Source of the DNA: Strongylocentrotus purpuratus | Taxonomy: Eukaryota > Echinodermata > Echinoidea > Camarodonta > Strongylocentrotidae | Length of the DNA stretch: 64,000 nucleotides | Reading direction: 5' to 3' | Assembly (NCBI RefSeq): GCF_000002235.5 | Contig: NW_022145611.1 | Coordinates: 22,419,298-22,483,297, forward strand | Part shown: in pieces, positions 36,700-48,745 of the stretch | Layout of the letters: the number at the start of each line of letters is the position of its first letter | How positions within the stretch are numbered: the stretch's first letter is position 1 | Notes under the pieces: model-generated | The model's input: only the letters and a program-made list of their open reading frames with translations | Told to the model about the DNA's origin: nothing | Databases searched by the model: none | Position numbers and translations under genes: made by a program

Positions 36700-39600
36700 T
36701 TTATCTCAGATTTAATGAGTTAGGGTAATATCACTAGCGTTTCTCAACGGGCAAAGGGGCAGTTGGCTACCCTTGATAAATTTGAAACCAAGAAAAAAAA
36801 TACATGAGATTGAATTATATTTAGTTATTAAAAAAAATCAATTCAATTCAACTCAATCAGATGAGAAAGCTAAATAGCCATAACATTTAAAATCTGATAT
36901 ATTACTCGCAAAGTAGTAGTGTGAAGTATCAAAAATGAAGAGAGAAGGAGGAAACGGGGTTCACGTGGATCCAATGGGTAAACCAATATAAAGAAAGATT
37001 GAAAGCCGATCCTATGTAATGAAATGAAATAAATCTGAAATAGGTCTATCGTCATGATCATGAAACAAAGCATCAAATTATGCACGCTGATCAATATTGC
37101 ACATTTCGTTTGCTCGCCTGTTCGCAAATAACTCTTAATTCAGTGAGTTAGCGTTGCTTTTTTTACTTTTACAATTAATTGAAAATAATATCATAATTCA
37201 CAAAAATCATACAATTTACAAATTAGAAGAGATGTGAAAAAAGAATGCCCGTGAAAAAAAAAAATAGAATTCACAACTTTTGTTTAATTTTTCCATATAC
37301 AAAAGTGCAAAGAAAAAATATCAAAATATTTAAGTTACTAATGGGAATTCAACGATACAAGTACTCAATATACGGCTACAGGAAATACAGACCGACAAAG
37401 ATGAAGGAAATTACAAATGAATCATTGAAAATTCATCTAGGATATCATGTAAATTATCAGAAAACATGTAGCTCCTGAAAATGAGCTTCAATAGATTTTT
37501 AACATATATAATTTAGAAGCGTGGAAGAGGAAGAGCGAGGGAGTCATACTTTCTACGTTAATGAACATAACTTAGATTGAATGAAAGTGTATTGTTTATT
37601 CAATCAACTCGGAGGAAACACGAAGCAGATTTGAGCACCATTTGGTCATGAACTGTTTTCATCCACTTTTTGCATTTACACGAACATATAAATCTGCAGT
37701 GGAAATCAACTTCAGGGAGATAGTAAACCGTTTTTTTAATAGGAAACCAATGACATATCCCAATCATCATGACATTACAAAACAAACAAATAATTCCTTT
37801 TTTAGTCAATTATTATACCATAATATAACTGATCAGAAAACGCTTTTACGGCGTACAAAAGGAAGTATAAACAAACAAATAAACAATAAAGCAAACATGC
37901 AAGTAAACAAACAAACAAACACTGCTTTGTGATTTCGGCGTCGAACTCGTCAACATAATACGCCCTGGAAGTGAATGTATATAGTTCAAAAGACAGGTCA
38001 TGCGCCCTCATCAGTCAACTTGGTGTTGAAAGTTGTATTTCCCCGCGCGTCATAGAATAAAATACACTCGGCAAATAAAACAAACCCACCCCCCCAAAAA
38101 AAAAAAAAAATGGACACTCTTTATTCTTCAAAATGTTCGTATAAAACGTCAATGAAATATAATAACATATATATCAAATTGAAGGAAAATGAATGCTCTA
38201 CCAACATCAATCAAGATAAAAGTTTGAACTTTCACGCCTGGCTAGTCACATTCATTATAACCGTTAGAATGTCTGATTAAGAAAATTGCGAATGTTAGTG
38301 AACATTAGGCATCTGACACATGTTTTGGTTCAAAATTGAAAACGAAGAATGAGAAACAATGAGGAGGATTGAGCTCTGGATGTTAACTTTAGTCTCAGGA
38401 CTGAGTGGTTTTACTAAGCATGGTCTAGATGCCCTCCTTTCGTGTTTTTATTTGACTCTACAAGATGGAAATGTTTATCATGCTCATCAACATTTCAATG
38501 GCCAGATACCAAATTTTTGCAATTTTCTTTTAGAGACTCATGTATTGTTAAACGGCTATATTCACCCATGCGTGGATGGTATGATTCATATCGCATGTCA
38601 ACAAACGGAGGATTAATTTATGTTTGGTTTGATAGTGTGGAGGTTTATTCAAAATATTTATTTGAAAATATTTATTATAAATTGGGGCCACTTTCTTTTT
38701 GTGCTGAGTGTATACATATGAGAATGAGAATCAGAATATTAATGAGATCGAGTCTACGGAGCTTATATAAAATTATATATTATATTGTATAAGTAGCATC
38801 TAAAATTATCTGAAAAGCAATATTTCTAGATACTCAACATACAGATTATAAGTTAACTCCCACATTATTTGCCGATTCGTTCTATAGAAAACAAATGAAG
38901 AAATGGTCGCCACCCCTCCCCTTTTAATTTTATCTCAGATTGTGTAGGTTTAAAGGAAAAGGGTGCTCCCTACAACATCAGTATAAAACACCCCCTCCCC
39001 CCGCCCCCCCCCCCCCCCCCCCTCCTGAAAAAATTAAGAAAAATAAAAAAGAGCGGCGATGGTGGTGTGCGAGTTCATTATTAAGCATACCATTTTAGCT
39101 CCTCTTCTCCTCTCCTCTTGTAATAATCATCTATGAGTATACCAAGAAAAAGAGTACACGGTTACTTTTTGTAGCCGCAAGCTTTACTGAACTTGGTAAT
39201 TGGAAATTATTGGCTTATAGTGCCAGGCCATTATCGTAGAGACGGTGCTACCGGGGGCAAGGGGGCACAGAGCCCCCACACGTTTTCGAGGAGGCCTACG
39301 TCAAAGTTCCCTGTCCACTTGCTATATATTATATATGATGCCCCTTTTCACGTAATACTGATAGAGTACCCATTCTTCTCATAGTGACGGGCTCCCATAC
39401 CACCACGGAGACGGGGCAGAAGGGGCACAGTACCCCAACTTTTACAAATACCATCCTTTTCAATTCTTAATCGTGCCCCTTTTCGATGCTAACAATAATG
39501 TGACCCTTAATTCACTCTTAGAAAAGTTGTATATTATAAGGACGGTTAAGTGGGCTGTTAACCCTGTTCCTTATTTCAGGGCCCCAGGGCTTTTCTCTGC

Positions 39601-40434
39601 AGTGGAACCTTTGTACTAGGTTGCCTCATGGACTTTACCACATACTCTCTTAACTATCAATCCCCTGCATAAAATATAAAGAGGATTATACATTTATAAT
39701 ATTATGACCCGGATAGTTTATTCCGATAAAATAGATGAGAAACGAAGGTGAGAAGAATAATGGCAACTTGACAAGATCCCCGTATAATCAATATAAAACA
39801 GCATTATGCTCCTCACTTATTTTTTATTATGTATATCATTTCTATGTTATACGTCTTTTGTCAAGACCTCTTTTCTCAAATAAGATTATAATCAAAATAA
39901 CTTTCGATTTATTTAGCGCATAATAATTGATAATTATAATTCGCTATGCACTTTACATTAAAAGATTATGCTTTACAATCTGCATCAACATATTATATCA
40001 GAGGACAAATAACACCACCACATGTACACTGACACATCAAGACAAGAATTGTTACACTACAGGACTGTATAAAATTCTCATTGGGGTTGATAAAAAAAAA
40101 ACATGCTACAAAGAAGCCTTTTGCAGGAACATCTAATATCACTTGCAGAATATAATCATGCTCCTAGGATTATGTTTTTTTTTAGAACCACTGTGCATAA
40201 AAATGCTAGATGAAAACATAATCAGTATTGCTACATATACGTTCCTAAAAGTACCCATCCATGCATGGTGCTGTCCCCTTCTCCCAGGCCTCCTCAATTC
40301 ATGCTCATGCGCATCTCCACATGACAACTTTAGTATGTAAAGAGATGAGGGGGCTATTGAAATCCTTCACTACTATCCAGCATTGATGCTATCCGTCCTT
40401 CTTGATTTATCTTCCGCTCTCTCTCTATCTCTCT

Positions 40435-40475
<41 letters not shown>

Positions 40476-42400
40476 GACTCCCGTGCGATGCGATTATAGA
40501 CACGTCATTTTTAACACGTGTGGAAATCCAACACAACCATCTCATTTGAATCGACAGTGTATTATGCAGGGAAGATATCAAAGTCGATTTGCCATCTCAC
40601 TTCGCGGGCGCCGATAAAGTACTGAACCACTTCTGGCGCATTATACTAAAATCAGGGGGGTTCAACTCCGCTTCTGCATCCGTCTAGCCATGGGGAAATT
40701 TTGGAGGGTCAAAAGTGCACACTGCTTCCACTTATCGTGTATTAGCCTATGAAGACGACAAATTTTTAGTGCACCAGCGAATTGGGGATTTTGGACTGCG
40801 CGCAGCGCGTAAAATATGTAAATTAAAATTTGGAATATTCATGAGCTCATTTCCACTTATTAGCATATTATCGTAATGAAAAAAAGACAATGCGCATGCG
40901 TTACTCTCGACAGAATCCTTGGGCCGAATAATGTAGAACAAAGGTCAGAGTTGGGGAGGTGTGTGTGTTGGGGGGGGGGGGGGGGGGAGGGGCAATAAAC
41001 TTTTAAATGGTTGACTTAGTTGGGGCCACAAACTTCACTGTCACCAGGATGGAAAGTACATTTTTTTTTAATTCAGTTCAGTTAAAAGGCAAAAATAATG
41101 ACCCCATTTCACTGTGGTACCTCAATTGTTTACCTTTTTTGTTTTGTTCGTTTATTAACTTAAATATTTTTTTAATCAGAAAAAATGCACTGATCCTTTA
41201 GCCCACTCAACAAGTGATATATTCATATTTTTAGTGTCCAAATAATGAATCATTCTCACCTCGACTTCAATGATCTTCATATTGTGCCCCATCCCAAATG
41301 AAATTTCTATTTTGTCTCGTTCTTTTCATTCTTGCATTCGTTGCCACTGATATTTTTTAAATTTGCCCCCCCCCCCCCCCATCAGTAACATTTTCAATAC
41401 AGGGACCCCTTCCAATATTGATATTTCCATAGGCTCTATTACCCTCCCTCCCCCATCCACACCCCAATTACCTATGCTTTCATCATTTTGGCATTGACTT
41501 ATTCTTTATTTAACCCCCCCCCCCTCATCTTTATTGTAAACCATTTTTTATATTATATTTATACATTAGTCTTGTCCACTCTCTTGTTACATATTTCCGC
41601 TTTCTCTCTCATTAGGAAAGATGGTTAAATCTATCTCGCTGATGCCAGATATTAACAAACATCAAATGGTCGAACACCATACTCAATTCTACACAAGACT
41701 GCATCAGCCCCCATCTCACCTCAGTCATAGAGCATTATCATTACATAGTGCCTACATCATCATAATCACCAGCATCATATATCACATATATTTCACAAAA
41801 TAAGAAAATGAAAAGAACAGAATTAAGCAGTATTAACTAATTTATTAACATCTATGAACTCATTTATCAACATATTTTGTTTCTATAAAGATCTCCAACA
41901 TGACATCAACAAAAGGATGACAAAAGGATGGGGGAGAGGGGGGGGGGGTGCTGTCTCTTGAATTCAAATTTTTCAGTTGCAAAAGTTTACTGTAGATTTT
42001 GAGAAAAAAAAATCAATAATATCAACATGCTATTTTATTATGTAAAGCACAGGTATATACTGAGTTTTATGAGTACTTTATCTTACATTGGACATTATTG
42101 TTGTTTTTACTACTACCTGTATTATCATTATTATTACTGCTATTATCATGATCATTGTCATTATTGTTACTATTTGTAATATTGTTACTATTATTAATGT
42201 TATTAATTGTATTACTACAGTATTACTATCAAACTACATCATTTTACCCCCCCCCCCCCCCCTTCAATTTACTATCCAGTTCAGCATTCCTAATATATTT
42301 GTCAGAACTTGACTTCAGATTAAATATAAAAAACTTTGTTTCATGTACACGCATTTAAAAGAACAAATGATTACTTTCATGATCCTCGATATATCTTCTT
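36700..42400. other. Intergenic interval, repeats only
   Basis: I find no supported gene. Contents include a (CAAA)n-like array at about 37868-37921, A15 near 38096-38110 and C19 at 39004-39022. An imperfect pair of G-rich units lies at 39239-39279 and 39407-39439. There are (CT)n at about 40418-40477, G18 at 40970-40987, C15 at 41366-41380, C11 at 41514-41524, G11 near 41938 and C16 at 42247-42262. Confidence 0.5.
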
Positions 42401-42403
42401 CTT

Positions 42404-42470
42404 CTTCTTCTGGTAATCTTCAAAAGGCATTGTAGCCTATCACGAAGATGAATTAATACTAAAGATTACA
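42404..42470 (-). repeat. Short dispersed repeat with (GAA)n tail, possible copy 3
   Basis: On the minus strand AATCTTTAGTATT is followed about 50 bp later by (AAG)n. The core matches copy 1 at 11946. The middle is diverged, so the assignment is tentative. Confidence 0.3.
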
Positions 42471-42694
42471 AGTGGTGTGAGGAAGATAGATTGTTTCTAA
42501 GTGGGATAAGGAGAGTATATGCCTCAGAAGTAGTCCCTGGCAGTTCTCTGGACTGTCAGCATGCACTATATTTGCTGGAAGTAAGTTCCATTAAATTTGG
42601 GACAGAGTGTTGGGCAAATACAAACTTGTCTATGTCGCTTCTGGCTTGGTGCAACTGGAGGGTCATGTCATGGTACTTCCTGCTCGTGATTTGT

Positions 42695-42863
42695 TAAAGC
42701 CCGTTTGGTCTAGTTTGGTCTAGGGGATAAGACCACCCTGCAAGGTCACTGACAGGTGGTTATCTCTTTCTAATATAAGAAAAAGAGGATCATGGGGGAC
42801 CAACAGGCACAGATTAGGCATTGTTTGCTATATAGAGGGCGCAAGTAGGTATAAGTAGTGCAG
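42695..42863. mobile_element. Dispersed MITE-like repeat, copy 1
   Basis: It shares several blocks with 61307-61471: GGTCACTGACAGGTGGTTAT, ATAAGAAAAAG, GGTCATGGGGGACCAA-like, GCATTGTTTGCTATA and AAGTAGTGCAG. In the second copy the ends are inverted repeats (CTGCACTAGTTTG against CTGCACTACTTGC). Non-coding. Confidence 0.65.
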
Positions 42864-42899
42864 TGGGAAAATTTTCAAGGAAGAGCGGAGAGACCATCG

Positions 42900-43180
42900 A
42901 CTATCTTGGGCACCATTCCCAGTCTTCTTGCAGAGTGCCTTGTAGTTGTAGATATAGTAGGCAACTAAAAGGTGCTGATCATCTCAGTCAAACTGCTGCT
43001 TCTCTTGTGGTCCCCATTGTGAAGTAGCGTCCTGGACATCTGAGATGTTGTAGGGATCCCAGACACCGGAACAGTTCTCAAGATGAGGGTGGACTAGGGA
43101 CTTGTACAAAAGAAGCCTGGGTATCAAACCTTCTGCATGGGACAACCTGAATAATAAAAACAAAAAGAGAGGAGAAATCA
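42900..43180 (-). mobile_element. LINE ORF2 fragment (end of reverse transcriptase region)
   Basis: The minus-strand frame reads LLLYKSLVHPHLENCSGVWD, then PYNISDVQ. This matches the YKSLVRPHLEYCSxVWDP motif common to CR1/L2/Jockey-type LINEs just after the RT domain. A second frame downstream (KALCKKTGNGAQDSRWSL) may continue it after a break. Only this piece is present. Confidence 0.7.
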
Positions 43181-43644
43181 AATAAGATTAAAACTGCTGC
43201 ATTATACTGGAGTACCTCCCCACTTTTGTTTAGGTCTTGCATTTTAATTTTACTAAAAAATGATAAACTTATGTCTATCTGATAGGGCCTTTTTTAAGAG
43301 AAGAGTAAAGGTTTAGATGTATTTCCAATTATTTTAAAAGTAATTTCCAATTTATTTTAAGTTATTATTTGCTAGACTTTTGTGAACAAAAGTTTGTTAG
43401 ATATAATGTAATATTTAGGGAAAAATGCCTTTGAGTATGTCTTTTAATATGCTGAGAGAATAAACTGTAGCAACACCATAGTTTGTCACCTAAATAAAGC
43501 TAGAGAATAAAAGAGAATTACCAGATATAATGCAACACAAGATGACAGTTCCCCAAATCTTTGTATATAGTCCAAGTCGAGTGCGGTGTTCGCATGGGCT
43601 TAGATTATACAGCCTGAATATTTTCGAACTTCATACAAACATAC

Positions 43645-43769
43645 CTTGCCAGAGTTCAACTTAGGTGTCTTGTTCCTGATTAGATCTACACCATAACATT
43701 TGATGATCAGGTCCTGGTGCTCTTTGTTGCACTTCTGTGATCATTATCTGCTTCTTTGTTCCATGGGAT
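43645..43769 (-). ncRNA. Candidate internal exon of an unidentified minus-strand transcript
   Basis: A good pyrimidine tract and acceptor (TTCTTTTAATTGTAG) precede 125 nt that end at a good donor (GGCAAG before GTATGT). All three frames contain stops, though one has a 30-codon open stretch (EHQDLIIKCYGVDLIRNKT). It could be a non-coding or UTR exon, or chance. Confidence 0.2.
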
Positions 43770-44059
43770 CTACAATTAAAAGAAAACAGAAACTTAGTAA
43801 GGTTCCTGCTAATATCAAATGCATGCATTAGTTATCAGTTTATAACTTTGTTCATGTCCTAGAGAAAGAAATATCCATGTCATATGTAGGGTTGGATCCA
43901 GGATTCTCACCAACATAAAAGGGGTGGCATAAAATCCTTAAAATAAACCAATTATTTCAAACAAGGCACAATGACATAACTAAGAGCGAAATCAGGGGAA
44001 GTGGGAGGGGGGGGGGGGGGGGGAGGAGATACCTTTTTTGTTTTGTTTTTGTTGTTGTT

Positions 44060-44720
44060 GGTAGATCTAGCCTAGATCTACATTCAAACTAAGCTGAATC
44101 TGGACCTGGATCACAATAATGACACATGCGCAAGACTAGTCTAGTAGTGGAGCAAAACGAGCCTAGACCCATGGCTATGGAAGTCTTTGCTAAGCTATGG
44201 CATAACACAAGCTATAGATCTAGATCTAATTGCCTATTTTTAATATTATTAGTAGACCCTACTAGTAGGGGGCTTTAGACCTACATTTAGACCCGTCCCT
44301 ATGCCACATCTGAATAAGGGGACACAGAATGATTGTGCACCCCCCCCCCCCCCCTTCCATAACTTCCACATTGACCCACCTAAACCAGGCATTTAGCTCT
44401 ATTTAGTCTTTTTTTTTTTATTAGAATGCATTAGGCCTAGAATCTAGCCCTAGATATAGGTCTATACTAGATGCGGGGTTAATTGCTGTTTATACTTAGT
44501 TAAGTGCTAGATCTAGACTAGACGGTAGACCTAGCCTAGCCTAGGCTCTGCTTAATAATAGCCTTAGCCCGAATTTTTCTGTCTCTTTCGTTCGTTAGCC
44601 TCTGATTTGGGTAGGGTCAGCTAAAGAGAGGAGCCGACCCTACCCAAATCAGAGGCTAACGAACGAAAGAGACAGAAAATTCAGGCTAGACATTGTCTAG
44701 AGCTAGTAGAGCAGTAGAGG
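44060..44720. repeat. CTAG/TAGAC-rich low-complexity region
   Basis: Words CTAG, TAGATCTA and TCTAGAC recur far more often than expected over about 650 bp (for example AGATCTAGATCTA at about 44215 and AGCCTAGCCTAGG at about 44532). It flanks the long hairpin. The origin is unclear. Confidence 0.5.
44575..44679. repeat. Long perfect hairpin: 44-bp arms, 17-nt loop
   Basis: 44575-44618 (TTTTCTGTCTCTTTCGTTCG to GGGTAGGGTC) is the exact reverse complement of 44636-44679, with 17 nt between. With one bulged T and one mismatch the pairing continues outward about 12 bp, to 44565 and 44688. Arms this long without a mismatch suggest recent origin, conversion or selection. No protein gene or known element overlaps. 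It could be a hairpin-RNA locus, a foldback element or a local inversion-duplication. Confidence 0.9.
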
Positions 44721-44726
44721 TCTAGG

Positions 44727-44928
44727 CTTTACAGTAACACACTGTAAAGTTATAGCCACGCCAGCTCAGGATACGCAGTCGCTTCTTGGTGGAGTGTTAC
44801 AGCCGGCTAGCACCGGCGAATTGAAAATCATAAACCGCTCGACGAGATCTCGTCGGCTTGGACTAGCAATGAGCCATTTGCGCAGTCTACAACAGGTCCA
44901 CATCTACGACCGATTACCAGCGGTAATC
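44727..44928. repeat. Cluster of short perfect palindromes in a CpG-rich patch
   Basis: Three perfect stems lie within 200 bp: CTTTACAGT/ACTGTAAAG (44727-44735 with 44741-44749), CGACGAGATCTCGTCG (44840-44855), and GATTACC/GGTAATC (44912-44918 with 44922-44928). A weaker one, GCCGG/CCGGC, is at 44802-44817. The patch is more GC- and CpG-rich than its flanks and could be a promoter. Confidence 0.7.
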
Positions 44929-45405
44929 AAGCTATGAACTGAACTTAAAATTATGAGATGTGCTCTAATGAAATAACCTACGGTAAAATCCTGATTGTTT
45001 CTAAAAATATTACCGTCGATGACTTATATTAGAGTTCATTCAATCAGTTAATATTCTTTGATCAGAAGAAAGAAAAGAGGATGGGGTAGGGGGTTAACCG
45101 GGTAATACGTTGTGACAATGCGGAGAGCCGCTCACTGCAATGACGAACACATCACAATCATTTCAGAGACCTTCACACAAAATGGATCTTTACTTACTTT
45201 TCTTGATATCATAGGGTATCACTTCGATGCCAATGTTCGCCTGAAGATTTTCTGCTTCACTGAGATGTACTTGACAAACTTCTATTATAATAGAAATTCA
45301 CTTAAAAGAAAAATGTTTCATTGTTCGTAATTGAATAACTTGAAAGTTGCAGTTCATACAACCGCCATTTTCGTGCTCAAATCGTAGGGAATTCTGGGAA
45401 TGCAA

Positions 45406-45443
45406 AAAATGTTTTATGCATGACCTAATACATAAAACATTTT
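45406..45443. repeat. Perfect 13-bp hairpin
   Basis: AAAATGTTTTATG (45406-45418) pairs exactly with CATAAAACATTTT (45431-45443) across a 12-nt loop. It is part of the same inverted-repeat-rich kilobase. Confidence 0.7.
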
Positions 45444-45588
45444 GTCGATGGCCAATCAACAAACAGTAGTTAGCGTATTTTTTACGTCATTGCTCATGAA
45501 TATTCATTGACCCTCCAAAACCGTCGTTCAAATCGGACAAAACCCCCATAATGCATCCAATGCAAAACCTATGAAATGTCAAAGGTCA

Positions 45589-45661
45589 CGATTTTAGTTG
45601 GCCCTCTAGTCCTCCTACGGAGGACATACTGTGTATGATCGAATCTCTTTGACTAAAATCG
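45589..45661. repeat. Nested inverted repeats
   Basis: CGATTTTAGT (45589-45598) pairs with ACTAAAATCG (45652-45661). Inside it TCCTCC-TAC-GGAGGA forms a second stem at about 45610-45624. Confidence 0.5.
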
Positions 45662-46856
45662 AAAAGAGTTCACCATCTAAGGTAGATGAACGGGCTGATG
45701 GATTTATGGGAAAGCATTAAACATGTACGTCAATAATATTGTATTTTCGTCCTTTATCACACTTTTTATTGTCTTCTTTCTAGAGTCAGTAAGTGTCTTC
45801 TTTTATATGGGCATTGTTCGAAAATGTATAAGGAATATTTATAATGAATGAGCCTTTTTTTGTTCCTCTATAATATATTGTGCATGACTGCATCCATGAC
45901 GTGAGAGATAATGTCAGTTTATTGTTTTAATCTAGGATAGAAAACACTCAAACTATACCCTTATTTTCGCTAAAAGAAGAAAATAAATTTAATGTGGTGG
46001 ATGTAGTGGATTGTTATGTTAATTTCTGAGCCTATATAATAACGGGCAGATATGCTACAGGAAAAAATCCTAGCCATTACAATTATGATGGAAAATTGGA
46101 TTTTATCTAACCATGTATTTCCACATGTGCACTTCTCAAGGGTCATGGACTCCTGTAAAAGACAAACATCCTTTGGCTAAATTGAAATTAAAATTGTCAT
46201 CATGCGAGGGGCACGCTGCAATATCGACTCATATATACAGGGATTATTGCTACCTCCCCGTCAGTGATGACATTATTTCCTATATCCAAATCAATATCAA
46301 AATGAATCCTTTGTTTGAGGTGTTTTTACATTCGAGTATGAAGAGTGCTGGACGTAATGAGAATCGAAGGCAGAGAACATGGTCCACCTTGGCTTTTTAA
46401 TGCGATTTCCCAGGCACAATTCATTATAATGTTATATTTTTAAATGTTTTGATATTATTTGATATTCAAATGTAAAATTAATTTTCTGACATAAGCGCTA
46501 TATCAGCATGATCAGCAGCATGCAGTAGTGTCTGTGAGCCCCTGAAGCAAGTGAGCAATTTGTTTTCTACACAATCCGTTCTAAACCCAACCTGGTAAAT
46601 GTACATGTAGAATGTTTGAGATTCGATCTGAATTAATTAATTTTGATAGATCTAATTGATTGTATTATCTAGCTACACAGTCATGTGCCACAACGGCCCC
46701 TTTTCACATTTCTTTTATAAGTGCTCATATTAATAACATTTTACTCGAGGTCAAATTGGAGGCTGGGAAAAAACTACAGTTTTGTGCAATATTTTGTGAA
46801 ATTCAATTCACCCATAACCCTTTTCGCTTTAATTTAAATATTTTATAAATGTGTCG

Positions 46857-46917
46857 TGGCCGAGTGGTTTAAGTTATAATGCAAAAGGCGAGGCATCGAT
46901 CATTGACTGGGCACTAT
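46857..46917 (+). pseudogene. tRNA-Ser/Leu-like 5' half
   Basis: GTCGTGGCCGAGTGGTTTAAG matches the 5' end and A box of class II tRNAs. The anticodon arm and B box downstream are not recognisable, so it is a decayed tRNA or a SINE head. Confidence 0.35.
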
Positions 46918-48362
46918 ACATCCCAAAATAATGTGTCCAATGGCAATACATTATTTTATGTTCATAATAATTATGCCACTCTTTAAGTGTGTATCCGGTA
47001 TAAGATTGTCATGTGTGCTCTTTTGAAATGCCACCTGGCCACAATAACCCCCCCCCCCCCCCGGGAGTGGAGCGTGTGTAGTTTCCTTTCACGTGCGTTT
47101 CTGACTTTCATCATAAAAATAATTCATTATTATAGGAAAGGGGGAAATCCGAGTTTATTATGCATTGGTTGGTGATATAGGGCCTATTCCCTCTTCCTCT
47201 CTCTCTCTCTCTCTCTCTCTCTGTTTCAACGGTTATCCCATTATGGCTCATTGCAATGAGATTAGTGCTAAAATGAACCGTTATAATAATTAGAAGATTA
47301 GTGCTGGACCAGAGCTTGCATGGGATAAACGCGATTGTCTGTGATTTTTATAGGAGCCAAACTCTCTCTCCATTTTAGTAATACTATTTCAGGAGATTAT
47401 CAGCATTTTGTAAAGGATTTACCGGGGTAACGGTTTTAAGTATTTTGAGCCTCTTGATAAGAAGTAAGTGCTGTATAATGGACTGTTTACTTTGGGATTA
47501 GTCAACGGTATTAGGCCTACCCATTACCAGGGGATTGATGCCTAATTAAGCATTATAGGCCAATACATAGTATAGCATTCCAGAGTCAGTGACACTTACG
47601 TAATCACAGGGAGCCAAATTCCTACAGGGTTTGAATTATAAATGGTACAAAATAGAAAACAAAAACCCACATACATTATAAAGCTTTTATTTTTAATACT
47701 GCCCGTGTTATAGTGACCTCTTGGCGCTATAGTTGAGCCTGATTAAAGAATGCTTCAGAACCATAGAGCTTTAGCTCTATGTTCAAAACCGATCAAGATT
47801 AATATCTTGTTGAAGTTGTTGAAGATCATGGCTCGAAAATAAATTCAAGTCATGATTAATATAAGGGCCCTGCATGTATAGTCTATTATGTGAGTATAAT
47901 GGGAATGGCTCTTGAATGGTATGATGAAAAAACAAAGCTGGACTTTAGAGGGGGTGAGGACTGAGGAGATACTAATCAGGCCCGTAGTCAGAGTTTGATG
48001 GGGGTTTTTTTTTGGTGGGGGGGGGGGGGGGCACGTACATGTAATTGATCGACTTGAAAGAAACTTTTGGAAATTTATTGTTCATTGCAAATCGAAAAGG
48101 ACGCCATGGACTTATTTTTATCAACGAGAGATGGCGAGTCTATTTACTTGGTTTATTCGTCAAGTATATATAGGCCTAATAAATTGAAAGCATAACATGT
48201 CTGTCATTGAGTTATCTAACAGCATACAGGATAATGAACCAAAGCGCCTCTTTCCATGCAATGGGGACGCATAAGAGTATTTTAGACATTGAAATAGGAT
48301 CTTTAAAAAGTAGAATAAAACTGAAGGCTGAAATAAAATAAAAACGCCGATAATGCTCACTA

Positions 48363-48384
48363 CCCCCCCCCCCCCCCCCCCCCC
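48363..48384 (+). repeat. Poly-C tract (C22)
   Basis: This run of 22 C lies about 60 bp upstream of the candidate CRE/CCAAT promoter. Confidence 0.9.
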
Positions 48385-48441
48385 TCAAATACAATACTGA
48401 TTCAAGTGCGGTGCAGAATTAAGTTCTTGTGCAACATTCTG

Positions 48442-48745
48442 TGACGTCAATGTCAGTCCAATGAGAAAAAGAATGGTTTTTGATAATTATTTTCTTTGAA
48501 ATGCCCGTTCGTTCATGCGCGCCCTGCTTTATTCCGGAAACGAGCCGATCTCGCAATATGCTACATGTGCAGCTAATACAGTGCATGCATTTTGCAATCA
48601 TCTTCAGCTGGCCGTCCTTTCGATTTAGGTAGATACATAGTCACTGTTGTAGAATATCTTCATTTTCTTCCAGATCTTCTTTCCATCTGATGTTTTTTGC
48701 CATCGAGAAGATTCGACAGAGGACACACATAATATATTCATAGAG
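48442..48745 (+). promoter_or_regulatory. Candidate promoter and leader exon of the AKAP6-like gene
   Basis: A perfect palindromic CRE (TGACGTCA, 48442-48449) and a CCAAT box (48458-48462) precede a short GC-richer stretch. A candidate non-coding exon, 48674-48745, has a pyrimidine-rich acceptor (TTTTCTTCCAG) and a good donor (AGAG before GTAAG). Linking it to the coding exon 11 kb downstream is inference; a further weak candidate leader exon is 55235-55287. The CREB-type site is suggestive for a possible PKA-anchor gene, but one site proves nothing. Confidence 0.3.

Noticed and set aside
46113-46400. 95-codon plus-strand frame
   Set aside because: No recognised domain and no splice evidence.
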